A stretch of DNA of 64,000 bases, taken from Bradyrhizobium jicamae (lineage in GTDB: Bacteria; Pseudomonadota; Alphaproteobacteria; Rhizobiales; Xanthobacteraceae). Numbering within the stretch: position 1 is the stretch's first letter; each line of letters begins with the position of its first letter. The DNA lies in the NCBI RefSeq assembly GCF_018130695.1, contig NZ_JAFCJX010000036.1, positions 1-64,000 on the forward strand, in the 5' to 3' direction. The position numbers and the translations under genes were made by a program. The notes beneath the pieces are model-generated. The model ran no database searches. It saw only the letters and a program-made list of their open reading frames with translations, and was not told the origin of the DNA. Shown in pieces: positions 17,711 to 26,310 of the stretch.

Positions 17711-18166
17711 CTACTTCGTCACCACGCTCCATTTGGTGATGATGGCTTCGCTGATCTGGCCGGCATCCTGGGCGCAGGCGACCTCGTCGACCTTGATCGA
17801 GATTTCCTTGCCGACCAGTTTCTTCAGCTGGCTGGCCTGGGCATCGCTGGTGGTGACGAGCTGGAACGTCTCCGGGCCGGTCTCGAGATTGCACAGGCCG
17901 TTCGGCGGCGGCAGGCGGCGCGGCTCGCTGGTGAGCTGATAGGTCGCGACCCGGGCTCCCCGCTTGCCGCCGCGGACATTCATGGCGTTGAGTTCCCCGG
18001 ACAGCACGTCGCCGGCGTTCATCAGCTTGCCGGGCTTGGATGGCGCCTCGGCCTGCTGGGCCATGGCGGTGGGCACAATCAGCGCCAAGGTTAAAATTGC
18101 CGAGCCCAAAATTGCAGAGCCGAAAATCACAAAGCTCACGCGTACGCCGAATCGGTGTGTCGTCAT
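17711..18166 (-). CDS. Small exported protein, paralogue B
   Basis: 151-residue exported protein with an N-terminal hydrophobic segment ending near AMAQQAEA. The mature part is paralogous to the neighbouring 17313-17696 product, including both Cys positions (NGLCNL and EVACAQ). The start MTTHRFGVRV is preferred over an upstream in-frame Met. The pair is in tandem with a 14-base gap, so it probably forms an operon made by gene duplication. I do not recognise the family. Confidence 0.78.
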   Translation of the reverse strand: MTTHRFGVRVSFVIFGSAILGSAILTLALIVPTAMAQQAEAPSKPGKLMNAGDVLSGELNAMNVRGGKRGARVATYQLTSEPRRLPPPNGLCNLETGPETFQLVTTSDAQASQLKKLVGKEISIKVDEVACAQDAGQISEAIITKWSVVTK

Positions 18167-18248
18167 GTCCTGATATTCCGTAGCTGATTCGCAAACCGCG
18201 CGACGCGCGGCTCCTGCCCCGTCATCGCCCGCCAACATTTTGATTCTA

Positions 18249-18291
18249 CATGATCTTTTGTCGGAAAATGCCCCCGCTTTTCCGGCTCATG
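18249..18291. repeat. Diverged palindrome (ATGATC..GGAAAA family)
   Basis: ACATGATC...TCGGAAAATG and CGCTTTTCCGGCTCATGT form an imperfect hairpin. It is a diverged member of the family found at 22774, 23885, 45880 and 50541. It sits just downstream of recR. Confidence 0.55.
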
Positions 18292-18293
18292 TC

Positions 18294-18899
18294 CTAGAAC
18301 AGCGTCCGCTGTCGCATCGCAGCCGATAGCGTACCTTCATCGAGATAATCAAGCTCGCCGCCGACGGGCACGCCATGCGCCAGCCTCGTCACCCGCACAT
18401 TGGCCTCCGAGAGGAGGTCGGTGATGTAATGCGCCGTGGTCTGGCCATCGACGGTGGCGTTGAGCGCCAGGATGATCTCGGTGACCTCCGGCGCATGCGC
18501 GCGGGCCACCAGCGCATCGATGGTGAGGTCCTGCGGGCCGACGCCGTCGAGCGGCGACAGCGTCGCGCCGAGCACGTGGTAGCGGCCGTTGATGGCGTTG
18601 GCCCGTTCCAGCGCCCAGAGATCGGCGACATCGGCAACCACGACGATGATCGAGGGATCGCGGCGCGGATCGGTGCACACCGTGCAGGGATTTTGGGTGT
18701 CGATGTTGCCGCAGGTCTTGCAGACCTGGATCTTGTCGATCGCAACCTGCAGCGCCGCGGTGAGCGGCGTCATCAGCGCCTCGCGCTTCTTGATCAGATG
18801 CAGCGCGGCGCGCCGCGCCGAGCGCGGGCCGAGCCCAGGCAGCCGCGCGAGCAGCTGGATCAGCCGCTCGATTTCAGGTCCGGCAACGCTTGCGGCCAT
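18294..18899 (-). CDS. recR: Recombination protein RecR
   Basis: 201-residue RecR, which works with RecF/RecO to load RecA at gaps. The helix-hairpin-helix region (LARLPGLGPRSARRAALHL) is followed by a zinc finger with Cys60, Cys63, Cys72 and Cys75, a Toprim domain (about 81-175) and the C-terminal GGELDYLDEGTL segment. It overlaps the ybaB stop, completing the dnaX-ybaB-recR operon that is conserved in bacteria. Confidence 0.97.
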   Translation of the reverse strand: MAASVAGPEIERLIQLLARLPGLGPRSARRAALHLIKKREALMTPLTAALQVAIDKIQVCKTCGNIDTQNPCTVCTDPRRDPSIIVVVADVADLWALERANAINGRYHVLGATLSPLDGVGPQDLTIDALVARAHAPEVTEIILALNATVDGQTTAHYITDLLSEANVRVTRLAHGVPVGGELDYLDEGTLSAAMRQRTLF

Positions 18900-19219
18900 C
18901 AGCCGAGACCAAGTCCCGGCGGCAGGCCGAGGCCGCCGGTGAGTGCCGCCATCTTTTCCTGCATCGCGGCTTCCGCCTTGCGCTTCGCGTCGCCGAAGGC
19001 CGTGACCAGCAGATCTTCGAGCACCTCGCGCTCCTCCGGCTTCATCAGCGACGGATCGATGGTGACACCCTTCACATCCATCTTCGCGGTCATGCGCACG
19101 GCGACCAGGCCGCCGCCGGAGATGCCCTCGACCTCGACATTGCCGAGCTCTTCCTGCATCGCCTGCATCTTGGATTGCAGCTGCGCCGCTTGTTTCATCA
19201 TGCCGAGGAAATCAGCCAT
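18899..19219 (-). CDS. YbaB/EbfC nucleoid-associated protein
   Basis: 106-residue YbaB/EbfC family protein that binds DNA as a dimer. The helical start (FLGMMKQAAQLQSKMQAMQ), the central strands (VRMTAKMDVKGVTIDPSL) and a Gly/Leu-rich tail are all typical. It lies between dnaX (15-base gap) and recR (overlap), its usual place, which strengthens the call. Confidence 0.95.
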   Translation of the reverse strand: MADFLGMMKQAAQLQSKMQAMQEELGNVEVEGISGGGLVAVRMTAKMDVKGVTIDPSLMKPEEREVLEDLLVTAFGDAKRKAEAAMQEKMAALTGGLGLPPGLGLG

Positions 19220-19234
19220 GCGTCGTTCCTTGTC

Positions 19235-21073
19235 TCAATCGTCGTCGTTGTCGGGCCCCTCGATCGGGTCCTCGCCGGTCGCATCCGCTTCCGGCAGCTC
19301 ATTGGCGAGGCGGCGAACCTCGACCACCTTCGTGCCCGGGAAGCGTGCCAGCACCTCCTGCACCCGCGGATCGGCTTCCGCCGCACGCTGATGCTCGCTG
19401 CGCGCCAGCTCGTTCTGCGAGCGCACCGTCGGCTGGCCGGCCTCGTTGGAGATGATCACGGTCCAGCGCCGCCCAGTCCACATCTCCAGCTTTCGCGGGA
19501 GGTCGGTGACGAGGGCACGCTGGGCCTTCGGCTCCAGCGCGATCTCGAGCTGGCCGTCCTCGATGCGGACCAGCCGCACGTCGGCTTCCAGCGCGCTCTT
19601 GGTCATGATATCGCGCTTTTCGCCCGCAAGCGCGATCAATTGCGGAAAGCTTGATATCCGCAGTGCCGGCGCGGCATTGGTGGCCGGCGACGCCATCTGC
19701 GGGCGCATCGCGACATCGGCGCGCGGGCCGGCTTGCGGCGCGCGCATCGGCGCCGACGGCATCGCAGACATGGACGAGGTCGGCGCTCCGCGTGACGGCG
19801 CGGCACCACCACCCGTAACCACAGGCGCAGCACCACCGCCATTCTGCTCGATCATCCGGATCGCCTCATCCGGCGTCGGCAGATCGGCGACATAGGCGAT
19901 CCGCACCAGCACCATCTCGGCGGCGGCGGCCGGGCGCGTTGCGGTCTGCACCTCGGCGATACCCTTGAGCAGCATCTGCCACATCCGCGACAGCACGCGC
20001 ATCGAAAGCTTTGAGGCGAATTCGCGCCCGCGCACCCGCTCGGTCTCGCCGAACGCGACATTGTCCACGGTCGCCGGCACGACCTTCACGCGGGTGACGA
20101 AATTGACGAACTCGGCGAGATCAGACAGCACCACGACCGGATCGGCGCCGACGTCATACTGCGCGCGGAATTCGGCGAAGGCGGCGGCGATATCGCCGCG
20201 CGCCAGCGACTCGAAGAGATCGATCACGCGGGTGCGGTCGGCAAGCCCGAGCATCTGCCGGACGGCGTCGGCCTTCACCTGGCCGGCGGCATGGGCGATG
20301 GCCTGGTCGAACAGCGACAGCGAATCGCGCACCGAGCCTTCGGCGGCGCGGGCGATGATGCCGAGCGCTTCGCCCTCGACCTCGACGCCTTCCTTGGTCG
20401 CGATGTTGCCGAGGTGCTTCATCAGCACGTCGGCCTCGACGCGGCGGAGATCAAAACGCTGGCAGCGCGACAGCACCGTGATCGGGACTTTGCGGATCTC
20501 GGTGGTCGCGAACACGAATTTGGCGTGCTCCGGCGGCTCCTCCAGCGTCTTCAGGAACGCGTTGAAGGCCGCCGTCGACAGCATGTGGACTTCGTCGATG
20601 ATGTAGACCTTGTAGCGCGCGCTGGCCGGCGCATAGCGCACGCTGTCATTGATCTGGCGGACATCGTCGACGCCGGTGTGGGAGGCGGCGTCCATCTCCA
20701 GCACGTCCATGTGCCGGCTTTCCATGATCGCCTGGCAGTGCACGCCGAGATCGGGCATGTGGATGGTCGGTCCGGGGACCGAGCCGTCCGACTTCTCGTA
20801 GTTAAGTGCCCGGGCGAGGATGCGCGCGGTGGTGGTCTTGCCGACCCCGCGGACGCCGGTGAGGATCCAGGCCTGCGGAATCCGCCCGGTCTCGAACGCG
20901 TTCGAGACGGTACGGACCATGGCCTCCTGGCCGATCAGATCCTCGAAGCTGGAGGGGCGATATTTGCGGGCGAGGACGCGGTAGGGTTTGGCAGCGTCGC
21001 CGGCTCCGCCGAGATCGAAGCCGCCCTGGTTAGCGCCATCAGGAGGATTGGAAGGGGCGCCAGCGTCATTCAT
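19235..21073 (-). CDS. dnaX: DNA polymerase III subunits gamma/tau
   Basis: 612-residue clamp-loader ATPase. Walker A is GVRGVGKTTT (73-82), the DExx box is IIDEVHML (158-165) and the sensor region is FVFATTEIRKVP. A Pro/Ala-rich linker (about 410-480) precedes the tau-like C-terminal domain that binds the polymerase. The zinc module is degenerate: at the position of the usual four-Cys cluster only one Cys remains (LGVHCQAIMES, near residue 113). The N-terminal 30 residues are a Gly/Asp-rich extension. The SRP RNA gene is immediately upstream. Confidence 0.95.
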   Translation of the reverse strand: MNDAGAPSNPPDGANQGGFDLGGAGDAAKPYRVLARKYRPSSFEDLIGQEAMVRTVSNAFETGRIPQAWILTGVRGVGKTTTARILARALNYEKSDGSVPGPTIHMPDLGVHCQAIMESRHMDVLEMDAASHTGVDDVRQINDSVRYAPASARYKVYIIDEVHMLSTAAFNAFLKTLEEPPEHAKFVFATTEIRKVPITVLSRCQRFDLRRVEADVLMKHLGNIATKEGVEVEGEALGIIARAAEGSVRDSLSLFDQAIAHAAGQVKADAVRQMLGLADRTRVIDLFESLARGDIAAAFAEFRAQYDVGADPVVVLSDLAEFVNFVTRVKVVPATVDNVAFGETERVRGREFASKLSMRVLSRMWQMLLKGIAEVQTATRPAAAAEMVLVRIAYVADLPTPDEAIRMIEQNGGGAAPVVTGGGAAPSRGAPTSSMSAMPSAPMRAPQAGPRADVAMRPQMASPATNAAPALRISSFPQLIALAGEKRDIMTKSALEADVRLVRIEDGQLEIALEPKAQRALVTDLPRKLEMWTGRRWTVIISNEAGQPTVRSQNELARSEHQRAAEADPRVQEVLARFPGTKVVEVRRLANELPEADATGEDPIEGPDNDDD

Positions 21074-21183
21074 GCGTCGATCCGCAACTTGGATGTCTCT
21101 CGGCCGGCTTGCGGATAGGAGCCAAAATCGGGCGCCAGGCGCGGAGTCCGCCGTTCCAGCGCGATTCGCTCAAAAAACTGGTA

Positions 21184-21279
21184 GGAGACTGACGAGCGAC
21201 CCGATCCGGACCTCGTTAGGGCTGCTTCCTTCCGGACCTGACCCGGTTGGCGAGTGGCTCGTCCACCGCCAATCTCCCG
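21184..21279 (-). ncRNA. ffs: Signal recognition particle RNA (4.5S)
   Basis: On the minus strand the apical domain reads GGTCAGGTCCGGAAGGAAGC, the near-invariant SRP RNA core. The ends GGGAGATT and GTCAGTCTCC and the inner GGACGAGC/GCTCGTC pair form the long hairpin. A TTTTTT run follows the 3' end. The length (~96 bases) and the position upstream of dnaX are usual in alphaproteobacteria. End points are accurate to a few bases. Confidence 0.93.
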
Positions 21280-21374
21280 GCCCCTATTTGGGGCCAAAAG
21301 GACCGGAAAGCAAGCGGCCTGAGGATGGTTTGTGGGACTTGTAAGGGAACACCGAAAGGCATTATTTCCGCATC

Positions 21375-21794
21375 ATGCCCTCCTCCAATTGGTCGCTGCA
21401 TTCGCAGCTCAAGAAAGACACCATCGACATCGGCGATCTGCCGCTGTGCAAGGTGCTGGTCATCAAGGACGCACATTACCCCTGGCTCCTGCTGGTGCCG
21501 CGGCGCGAGAACGCGGTCGAGATGATCGACCTCGACGAGGTCGAGCAGGCGCAGCTGATGACGGAGACGTCGCGGGTCGCCCGCGCGCTCAAGGACATCA
21601 CCAAATGCGACAAGCTCAACATCGCAGCGCTCGGCAACCTCGTTCCGCAGCTGCATGTCCACGTCATCGCGCGCCGGACCAGCGACGTTGCATGGCCGCG
21701 TCCGGTTTGGGGCGTGATGCCGCCGCTGGCGCATGACGCCGAGGAAGTGCAGAATTTCATCAACGCGCTTCGCCGCAAGATCTGGTTGGGTTGA
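21375..21794 (+). CDS. HIT-family nucleotide-binding protein
   Basis: 139-residue histidine-triad protein. The active-site motif is QLHVHVIAR (92-100), giving His94 and His96 with Gln in place of the first triad His, a known variant in proteobacterial HIT proteins. Members hydrolyse or transfer nucleotidyl groups; the substrate here is unknown. The stop lies 1 base before nudC, so a HIT-nudC nucleotide-housekeeping operon is likely. Confidence 0.9.
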   Translation: MPSSNWSLHSQLKKDTIDIGDLPLCKVLVIKDAHYPWLLLVPRRENAVEMIDLDEVEQAQLMTETSRVARALKDITKCDKLNIAALGNLVPQLHVHVIARRTSDVAWPRPVWGVMPPLAHDAEEVQNFINALRRKIWLG

Positions 21795-21795
21795 G

Positions 21796-22734
21796 ATGTC
21801 CGCATTCGACAAGTTTCCGCTGGGGCAGCCTGCCTTCGTCACCCATGTGCTCGACCGCGCCGCGCATTTGCGCACCAGCGACGAAAGATTGTTCGCGCTC
21901 GAAGGCCACCGCGAGGCCCGCGCCTATGTGATCTATCGCGACTCGCTGGTGGTGAAGCAGGAGGAGAGCGGCCCGCGCGCCCTGCTCTCGCTCGATGAAG
22001 CCCGCGGCTTCGGCGCCAATCCCGGCACGATCTTCCTGGGATTGCGTGACGGAGCGCCGATCTTCGGCATGGGCATCGCGGCGCAGGCCGCCGAGAAGCT
22101 GGTCGGCCGCAGCGATGTCGTGGTCAACGAGCTGCGCGGCATGGCGATGCAGGGCGTGGTGCCGCCCGAGCAGTTGTCGGCGATCGCGATGGCCAAGTCG
22201 ATGGTGAACTGGCATCAGCGCCACGGCTTCTGCGCCAATTGCGGCGTCCGCACCGCGATGAAGGACGGCGGCTGGAAGCGCGAATGCCCGAGCTGCAAGG
22301 CCGAGCATTTTCCGCGCACCGACCCTGTGGTGATCATGCTGGTCACCCATGGCGAGAAGGTGCTGCTCGGACGGCAGAAGCAGTTCCTGCCCGGCATGTA
22401 TTCGTGCCTCGCCGGCTTCGTCGAAGCCGCGGAGACGATCGAGGACGCGGTCCGCCGCGAGATCTTCGAGGAAAGCGGCATCCGCTGCACCGACGTCAAC
22501 TACTACATGACGCAGCCCTGGCCCTATCCGTCATCGCTGATGATCGGCTGCACCGCGCGCGCGCTCAACGAAGACATCGTGGTCGATCGAACGGAACTCG
22601 AAGACGCGCGTTGGTTCAACCGCGATGAAGCCACCATGATGATCAAGCGCCAGCATCCCGACGGCCTCGCCGGCCCGCATCCATTCGCGATCGCGCATCA
22701 TCTGCTCGGCCGCTGGGTGCATGACGGCGGCTAA
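21796..22734 (+). CDS. nudC: NADH/NAD-cap pyrophosphatase NudC
   Basis: 312-residue Nudix enzyme that cleaves NAD(H) and removes NAD caps from RNA. A zinc ribbon has Cys146/149 (CANCG) and Cys164/167 (CPSCK). The SxFPRxDPxVI link HFPRTDPVVIML follows. The Nudix box runs from GFVEAAET to REIFEESGI (about 207-226), and the NudC-specific SQPWPYPSS-like segment appears as TQPWPYPSS. The start at 21796 leaves the overlapping HIT gene intact. Confidence 0.95.
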   Translation: MSAFDKFPLGQPAFVTHVLDRAAHLRTSDERLFALEGHREARAYVIYRDSLVVKQEESGPRALLSLDEARGFGANPGTIFLGLRDGAPIFGMGIAAQAAEKLVGRSDVVVNELRGMAMQGVVPPEQLSAIAMAKSMVNWHQRHGFCANCGVRTAMKDGGWKRECPSCKAEHFPRTDPVVIMLVTHGEKVLLGRQKQFLPGMYSCLAGFVEAAETIEDAVRREIFEESGIRCTDVNYYMTQPWPYPSSLMIGCTARALNEDIVVDRTELEDARWFNRDEATMMIKRQHPDGLAGPHPFAIAHHLLGRWVHDGG

Positions 22735-22772
22735 AGCGCGACGAGACGTCATCGCGCTTTAGCCCTTTTTTT
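22733..22772 (+). terminator. Likely terminator of HIT-nudC
   Basis: AAAGCGCGA (22733-22741) pairs with TCGCGCTTT (22752-22760), followed by AGCCC and seven T residues. It starts on the nudC stop codon. The spacer between stem and T-run makes it slightly atypical. Confidence 0.6.
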
Positions 22773-22773
22773 G

Positions 22774-22846
22774 AGCATGATCTCCGCGCAAACGCGTTCC
22801 GCGTTTGTCGCGAGGGAAAACCGCTTCACACTTTTCCGGATCATGC
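22774..22846. repeat. Palindromic repeat (GCATGATC..GATCATGC family)
   Basis: GCATGATC at the left and CCGGATCATGC at the right are inverted copies, with an inner AAACGCG-TTCC-GCGTTT hairpin and GGAAAACCGC. Related copies lie at 23885-23954, 45880-45945, 50541-50589 and, diverged, 18249-18291. The copy opens a false in-frame ATG upstream of the PfkB gene. Confidence 0.88.
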
Positions 22847-22917
22847 ATCTGGCGGAACCGTCTCGCGCCTCAACACTTAAAGCTGGACGGAAGGTTCCGG
22901 CAGAAAGCGGAACCACC

Positions 22918-23871
22918 ATGACGGACTCCGGCATGAACTTTAACGTTGGCGCCCCAAGAATCCCGCCCCGCATCCTCTGCATCGGCCTGCCCGTGCGCGA
23001 CCTGACCTTCCGGGTCGACGTTCCCGCGCGCGGCTCCAAGGAAAACGCCTCGCATTTCGACGAGATCTGCGGCGGCAATGCGCTGAACGCCGCGATCGGC
23101 ATCGTGCGGCTCGGCGGCCGCGCCACGATCCTTGGACCGATGGGCGATTCGCGCGAGACCTCCAGCCGTTACATCTTCGACAAGCTCGCAGCAGAGGGCA
23201 TCGAGACCAATCATCTCATTCACATGCCGAACCTGGTGACGCCGATCTCCGCGATCATGATCGACGACTCTGGCGAGCGCACCATCGTCACGTTCCGCGA
23301 TCCTGAATTGTGGAAGCTGAAGCTGCCGCCGATCGATACGCTGCTGGAAGATTGCGACGCGATCCTCACCGAGAGCCGCTGCGCCTCGTTCTGCACCGAG
23401 CTCTGCGCCGAAGCGGTGCGACGCGGCATTCCCGTGATCGTCGATGTCGACCGCGCGATGTCGATGAGCGAGGGGCTCTTGAACGCCTCGTCGCATCTCG
23501 TGTTCTCCTCAGAGCCGCTGCAGGAAACCGCCGATGTCACCGACGACGGCCAGGCGCTGAAGAAACTGGCAAAACTCACCCCATCCTTCCTGGCCGGAAC
23601 CCGCGGGCCGCGGGGCACGATCTGGCTCAACGAGCAGGGCGAACTGGAGGAGACCCCCGCCTTCCCGGTCCATACCGTCGATACGCTCGGCGCCGGCGAC
23701 GTCTTCCACGGCGCCTTCGCGCTGGCGATCACCGAGAAGCAGGACCTGCGGCAGGCGCTGCGATTCGCCTCCGCCGCGGCGGCGCTGAAATGCACCCGCT
23801 TCGGTGGCGCCTATGCCGCACCGCAACGTACTGAAGTTGAAGCGTTTTTGAACCAGCACGCCACCGTCTGA
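22918..23871 (+). CDS. PfkB-family carbohydrate kinase
   Basis: 317-residue ribokinase-fold kinase. The N-terminal substrate region has CGGNALNAAIGIVRLGG, and the C-terminal signature DTLGAGDVFHGAFA contains the catalytic base Asp261. The substrate cannot be read from sequence; members phosphorylate ribose, fructose derivatives, ketodeoxygluconate or sulfofructose. I start it at 22918 because the frame before it is the translation of a palindromic repeat. Repeats of one family lie on both sides of the gene. Confidence 0.9.
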   Translation: MTDSGMNFNVGAPRIPPRILCIGLPVRDLTFRVDVPARGSKENASHFDEICGGNALNAAIGIVRLGGRATILGPMGDSRETSSRYIFDKLAAEGIETNHLIHMPNLVTPISAIMIDDSGERTIVTFRDPELWKLKLPPIDTLLEDCDAILTESRCASFCTELCAEAVRRGIPVIVDVDRAMSMSEGLLNASSHLVFSSEPLQETADVTDDGQALKKLAKLTPSFLAGTRGPRGTIWLNEQGELEETPAFPVHTVDTLGAGDVFHGAFALAITEKQDLRQALRFASAAAALKCTRFGGAYAAPQRTEVEAFLNQHATV

Positions 23872-23884
23872 CCGCCCTTTGATG

Positions 23885-23954
23885 GAGCATGATCTTCTCG
23901 GAAAACCGGCTTCCACTTTGCGCTAACGCGGCCCGACGGGTCCGGATCATGCTC
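23885..23954. repeat. Palindromic repeat (GCATGATC..GATCATGC family)
   Basis: GAGCATGATC and GATCATGCTC are perfect 10-base inverted ends enclosing GGAAAACCGGCTTCCACTTT and a CGGCCCGACGGGTCCG hairpin. Very similar to 45880-45945. Confidence 0.9.
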
Positions 23955-23995
23955 GTGTGCGGCCAAAAGCGGCTTGCTTGAGAAGATTTTTCTCT

Positions 23996-24021
23996 ATATG
24001 AGGGATATCGACCCTTCATAT
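23996..24021. promoter_or_regulatory. Inverted repeat, candidate Lrp autoregulatory site
   Basis: ATATGAGGG and CCCTTCATAT face each other across ATATCGA, with a one-base offset. The site covers the first possible ATG (24020) of the Lrp/AsnC gene and ends 13 bases before the ATG at 24035. Lrp-type regulators often bind such AT-rich palindromes at their own promoter. Binding is inferred. Confidence 0.5.
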
Positions 24022-24034
24022 GGAACTTTCTTCT

Positions 24035-24535
24035 ATGACCGACCTGGCTACCGCCCCGATCCACGACAACCGCCGTCTGGACGCCATCGACCGCAAGATC
24101 CTGACCGTGCTGCAGGAGGATGCCTCGCTTTCCGTCGCCGAGATCGGCGACCGGGTCGGGCTGTCGTCGACGCCGTGCTGGAAGCGCATCCAGCGGCTGG
24201 AGGCCGACGGCGTGATTCTGCGCCGGGTGGCGCTGGTCGATCAGAACAAGATCGGGCTCGGGATTTCCGTGTTCGTCTCGGTCGAGAGCAACGATCACTC
24301 CGACGCCTGGCTGCGCAAATTCGCCGACGCCGTCAGCGCCATGCCCGAGGTGATGGAATTCTACCGGATGGCCGGCGACGTCGACTACATGCTGCGCGTC
24401 GTGGTCGCCGACATGGCCGCCTACGACGTGTTCTACAAGAAGCTGATCGCCGCCGTGCCGCTCAAGAATGTCACCTCGCGCTTTGCGATGGAGAAGATCA
24501 AGTCGGTGACGGCGCTGCCGGTGCCGGCGGCGTAA
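24035..24535 (+). CDS. Lrp/AsnC family transcriptional regulator
   Basis: 166-residue regulator. The N-terminal winged HTH (about 15-65: LDAIDRKILTVLQED, then VAEIGDRVGLSSTPCWKRIQ) is followed by the RAM/AsnC ligand-binding domain (about 75-155), which binds amino acids and drives oligomer changes. The YRMAGDVDYMLRVV segment is characteristic. The start at 24035 is chosen because the upstream ATG at 24020 falls inside a palindrome. Its target is not evident; the neighbours are a sugar kinase and a phosphohexomutase. Confidence 0.92.
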   Translation: MTDLATAPIHDNRRLDAIDRKILTVLQEDASLSVAEIGDRVGLSSTPCWKRIQRLEADGVILRRVALVDQNKIGLGISVFVSVESNDHSDAWLRKFADAVSAMPEVMEFYRMAGDVDYMLRVVVADMAAYDVFYKKLIAAVPLKNVTSRFAMEKIKSVTALPVPAA

Positions 24536-24541
24536 AGTTCG

Positions 24542-24676
24542 CTCTTGTCCCGGACGCGGTGCAGCGCTTCTTCAGCGGTGCACCGCAGAGCCGGGACCCA
24601 TGCCTCTCCGATATAGGTCCCGGTTCTGCGGCGCACTATTCGCTGCGCTCACACTGCGCCGCGCCCGGGACACGAG
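24542..24676. repeat. Palindromic repeat (CTCGTGTCCCGG family)
   Basis: Runs from CTTGTCCCGGACGCGGTGCA to GCGCCCGGGACACGAG, with two GGTCCCGG/CCGGGACC arms in the centre. Related to 5965-6088. It lies between the convergent Lrp gene and the phosphohexomutase gene, 9 bases after the latter's stop. Confidence 0.85.
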
Positions 24677-24684
24677 ACCAGTTC

Positions 24685-26184
24685 TCAAATCTTCTGGTTG
24701 TACTCGCCGACCTCCGGATGGGTGCGCAGCACCGAATCCACCATCTCGAACATGTCGCGCATGCGTTGCTCGCTGACGGGGCTTTCGACCACGACCACGA
24801 GCTCGGGCTTGTTGGACGAAGCGCGGACCAGGCCCCAGCTGCCGTCCTCCATCGTGATGCGCACGCCATTGACGGTGACGAGATCGCGGATCGCCTGACC
24901 GCCGATCTTGGCATCCTTGTTCTGCAACGCCTCGAAATGCTTCACCACGGCATCGACGACGCCATACTTGGTCTCGTCGGCGCAATGCGGCGACATCGTC
25001 GGCGACGACCAGGTCTTCGGTAGCGCGTCCTTCAAATCCGCCATCGACTTGCCGGGCGCGCGGTCGAGCATCTCGCAGATCGCGATTGCCGAGACGAGGC
25101 CATCGTCATAGCCACGGCCGAACGGCTTGTTGAAGAAGAAATGGCCGGACTTCTCGAAGCCCGCCAGCGCACCCATCTCGTTGGTGCGGCGCTTCATGTA
25201 GGAATGGCCGGTCTTCCAATAGGCGGTCTTCGCACCCTGCTTCTGCAGGATCGGATCGGTGACGAACAACCCGGTCGACTTCACGTCGACTACGAACTGC
25301 GCGTCCTTGTGGATCGCCGACATGTCGCGCGCCAGCATCACGCCGACCTTGTCGGCGAAAATTTCTTCACCGGTGTTGTCGACCACGCCGCAGCGGTCGC
25401 CGTCGCCGTCGAAGCCCAGGCCCACATCGGCCTTGTGATGCAGCACCGCGTCGCGGATCGCGTGCAGCATCTCCATGTCTTCCGGGTTCGGATTGTATTT
25501 CGGGAAGGTGTGATCGAGCTCGGTGTCGAGCGGGATCACCTCGCAACCGATCGCCTCCAGCACCTGCGGCGCGAAGGCGCCCGCGGTGCCGTTGCCGCAG
25601 GCGGCGACGACCTTGAGCTTGCGCGTCAGCTTCGGCCGGTTGGTGAGATCGGCAATATAGCGCGCCGGATAATTCTCATGGAATTGATAGGAGCCGCCGG
25701 CCTTGTTCTTGAACTCGGCGTTGAGCACGATCTCTTTCAGCCGCGTCATCTCGTCGGGCCCGAAGGTCAGCGGACGGTTGGCGCCCATCTTGACGCCGGT
25801 CCAGCCATTGTCGTTGTGCGAGGCAGTGACCATCGCGACGGCGGGCACGTCGAGATCGAACTGCGCGAAATAGGCCATCGGCGTCACCGCAAGCCCGATG
25901 TCGTGCACCTTGCAGCCTGATGCCATCAGGCCGGAGATCAGCGCGTATTTGATCGAGGCCGAGTAGCCGCGGAAATCGTGGCCGGTGACGATCTCCTGTT
26001 TGACGCCGAGTTCCGCGATCAGCGCGCCGAGCCCCATGCCCAGCGCCTGCACGCCCATCAAATTGATTTCCTTCTGGAACAGCCAGCGCGCGTCATATTC
26101 GCGAAACCCGGTCGGCTTCACCATCGGCTCGGATTCGAAGGCATAGGTGTTCGGAACCAGCGCGGATTTCGGCTTGGGAAACAT
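24685..26184 (-). CDS. Phosphomannomutase/phosphoglucomutase
   Basis: 499-residue alpha-D-phosphohexomutase that interconverts hexose 6- and 1-phosphates for polysaccharide and glycolipid precursors. The active-site phosphoserine is in VTASHN (Ser122). The Mg site is DGDGDR (259-264). The sugar-specificity loop is EKSGHFFF and the phosphate-binding loop is RASSNKPE. The start MFPKPKS is preferred to an upstream Met. With ugd about 5 kb away it may feed envelope glycan synthesis; that is inference. Confidence 0.92.
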   Translation of the reverse strand: MFPKPKSALVPNTYAFESEPMVKPTGFREYDARWLFQKEINLMGVQALGMGLGALIAELGVKQEIVTGHDFRGYSASIKYALISGLMASGCKVHDIGLAVTPMAYFAQFDLDVPAVAMVTASHNDNGWTGVKMGANRPLTFGPDEMTRLKEIVLNAEFKNKAGGSYQFHENYPARYIADLTNRPKLTRKLKVVAACGNGTAGAFAPQVLEAIGCEVIPLDTELDHTFPKYNPNPEDMEMLHAIRDAVLHHKADVGLGFDGDGDRCGVVDNTGEEIFADKVGVMLARDMSAIHKDAQFVVDVKSTGLFVTDPILQKQGAKTAYWKTGHSYMKRRTNEMGALAGFEKSGHFFFNKPFGRGYDDGLVSAIAICEMLDRAPGKSMADLKDALPKTWSSPTMSPHCADETKYGVVDAVVKHFEALQNKDAKIGGQAIRDLVTVNGVRITMEDGSWGLVRASSNKPELVVVVESPVSEQRMRDMFEMVDSVLRTHPEVGEYNQKI

Positions 26185-26310
26185 CAGGAAATGGCCCTGT
26201 CGCAAGATTGAGGGAACAACGCCGCAGCCTTAGCGAATGCCAGGGCCGGGCGGAAGGCGGGTTAGCGCCTTTTGGCCGTCAAATGCGGCCATTTGGCAGC
26301 GAGGGGCTGC

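Noticed and set aside
17697..18194. Upstream part of the long minus-strand frame ending at 17313
   Set aside because: It is a shadow of the paralogue B gene; the real gene starts at 17696 with a signal peptide.
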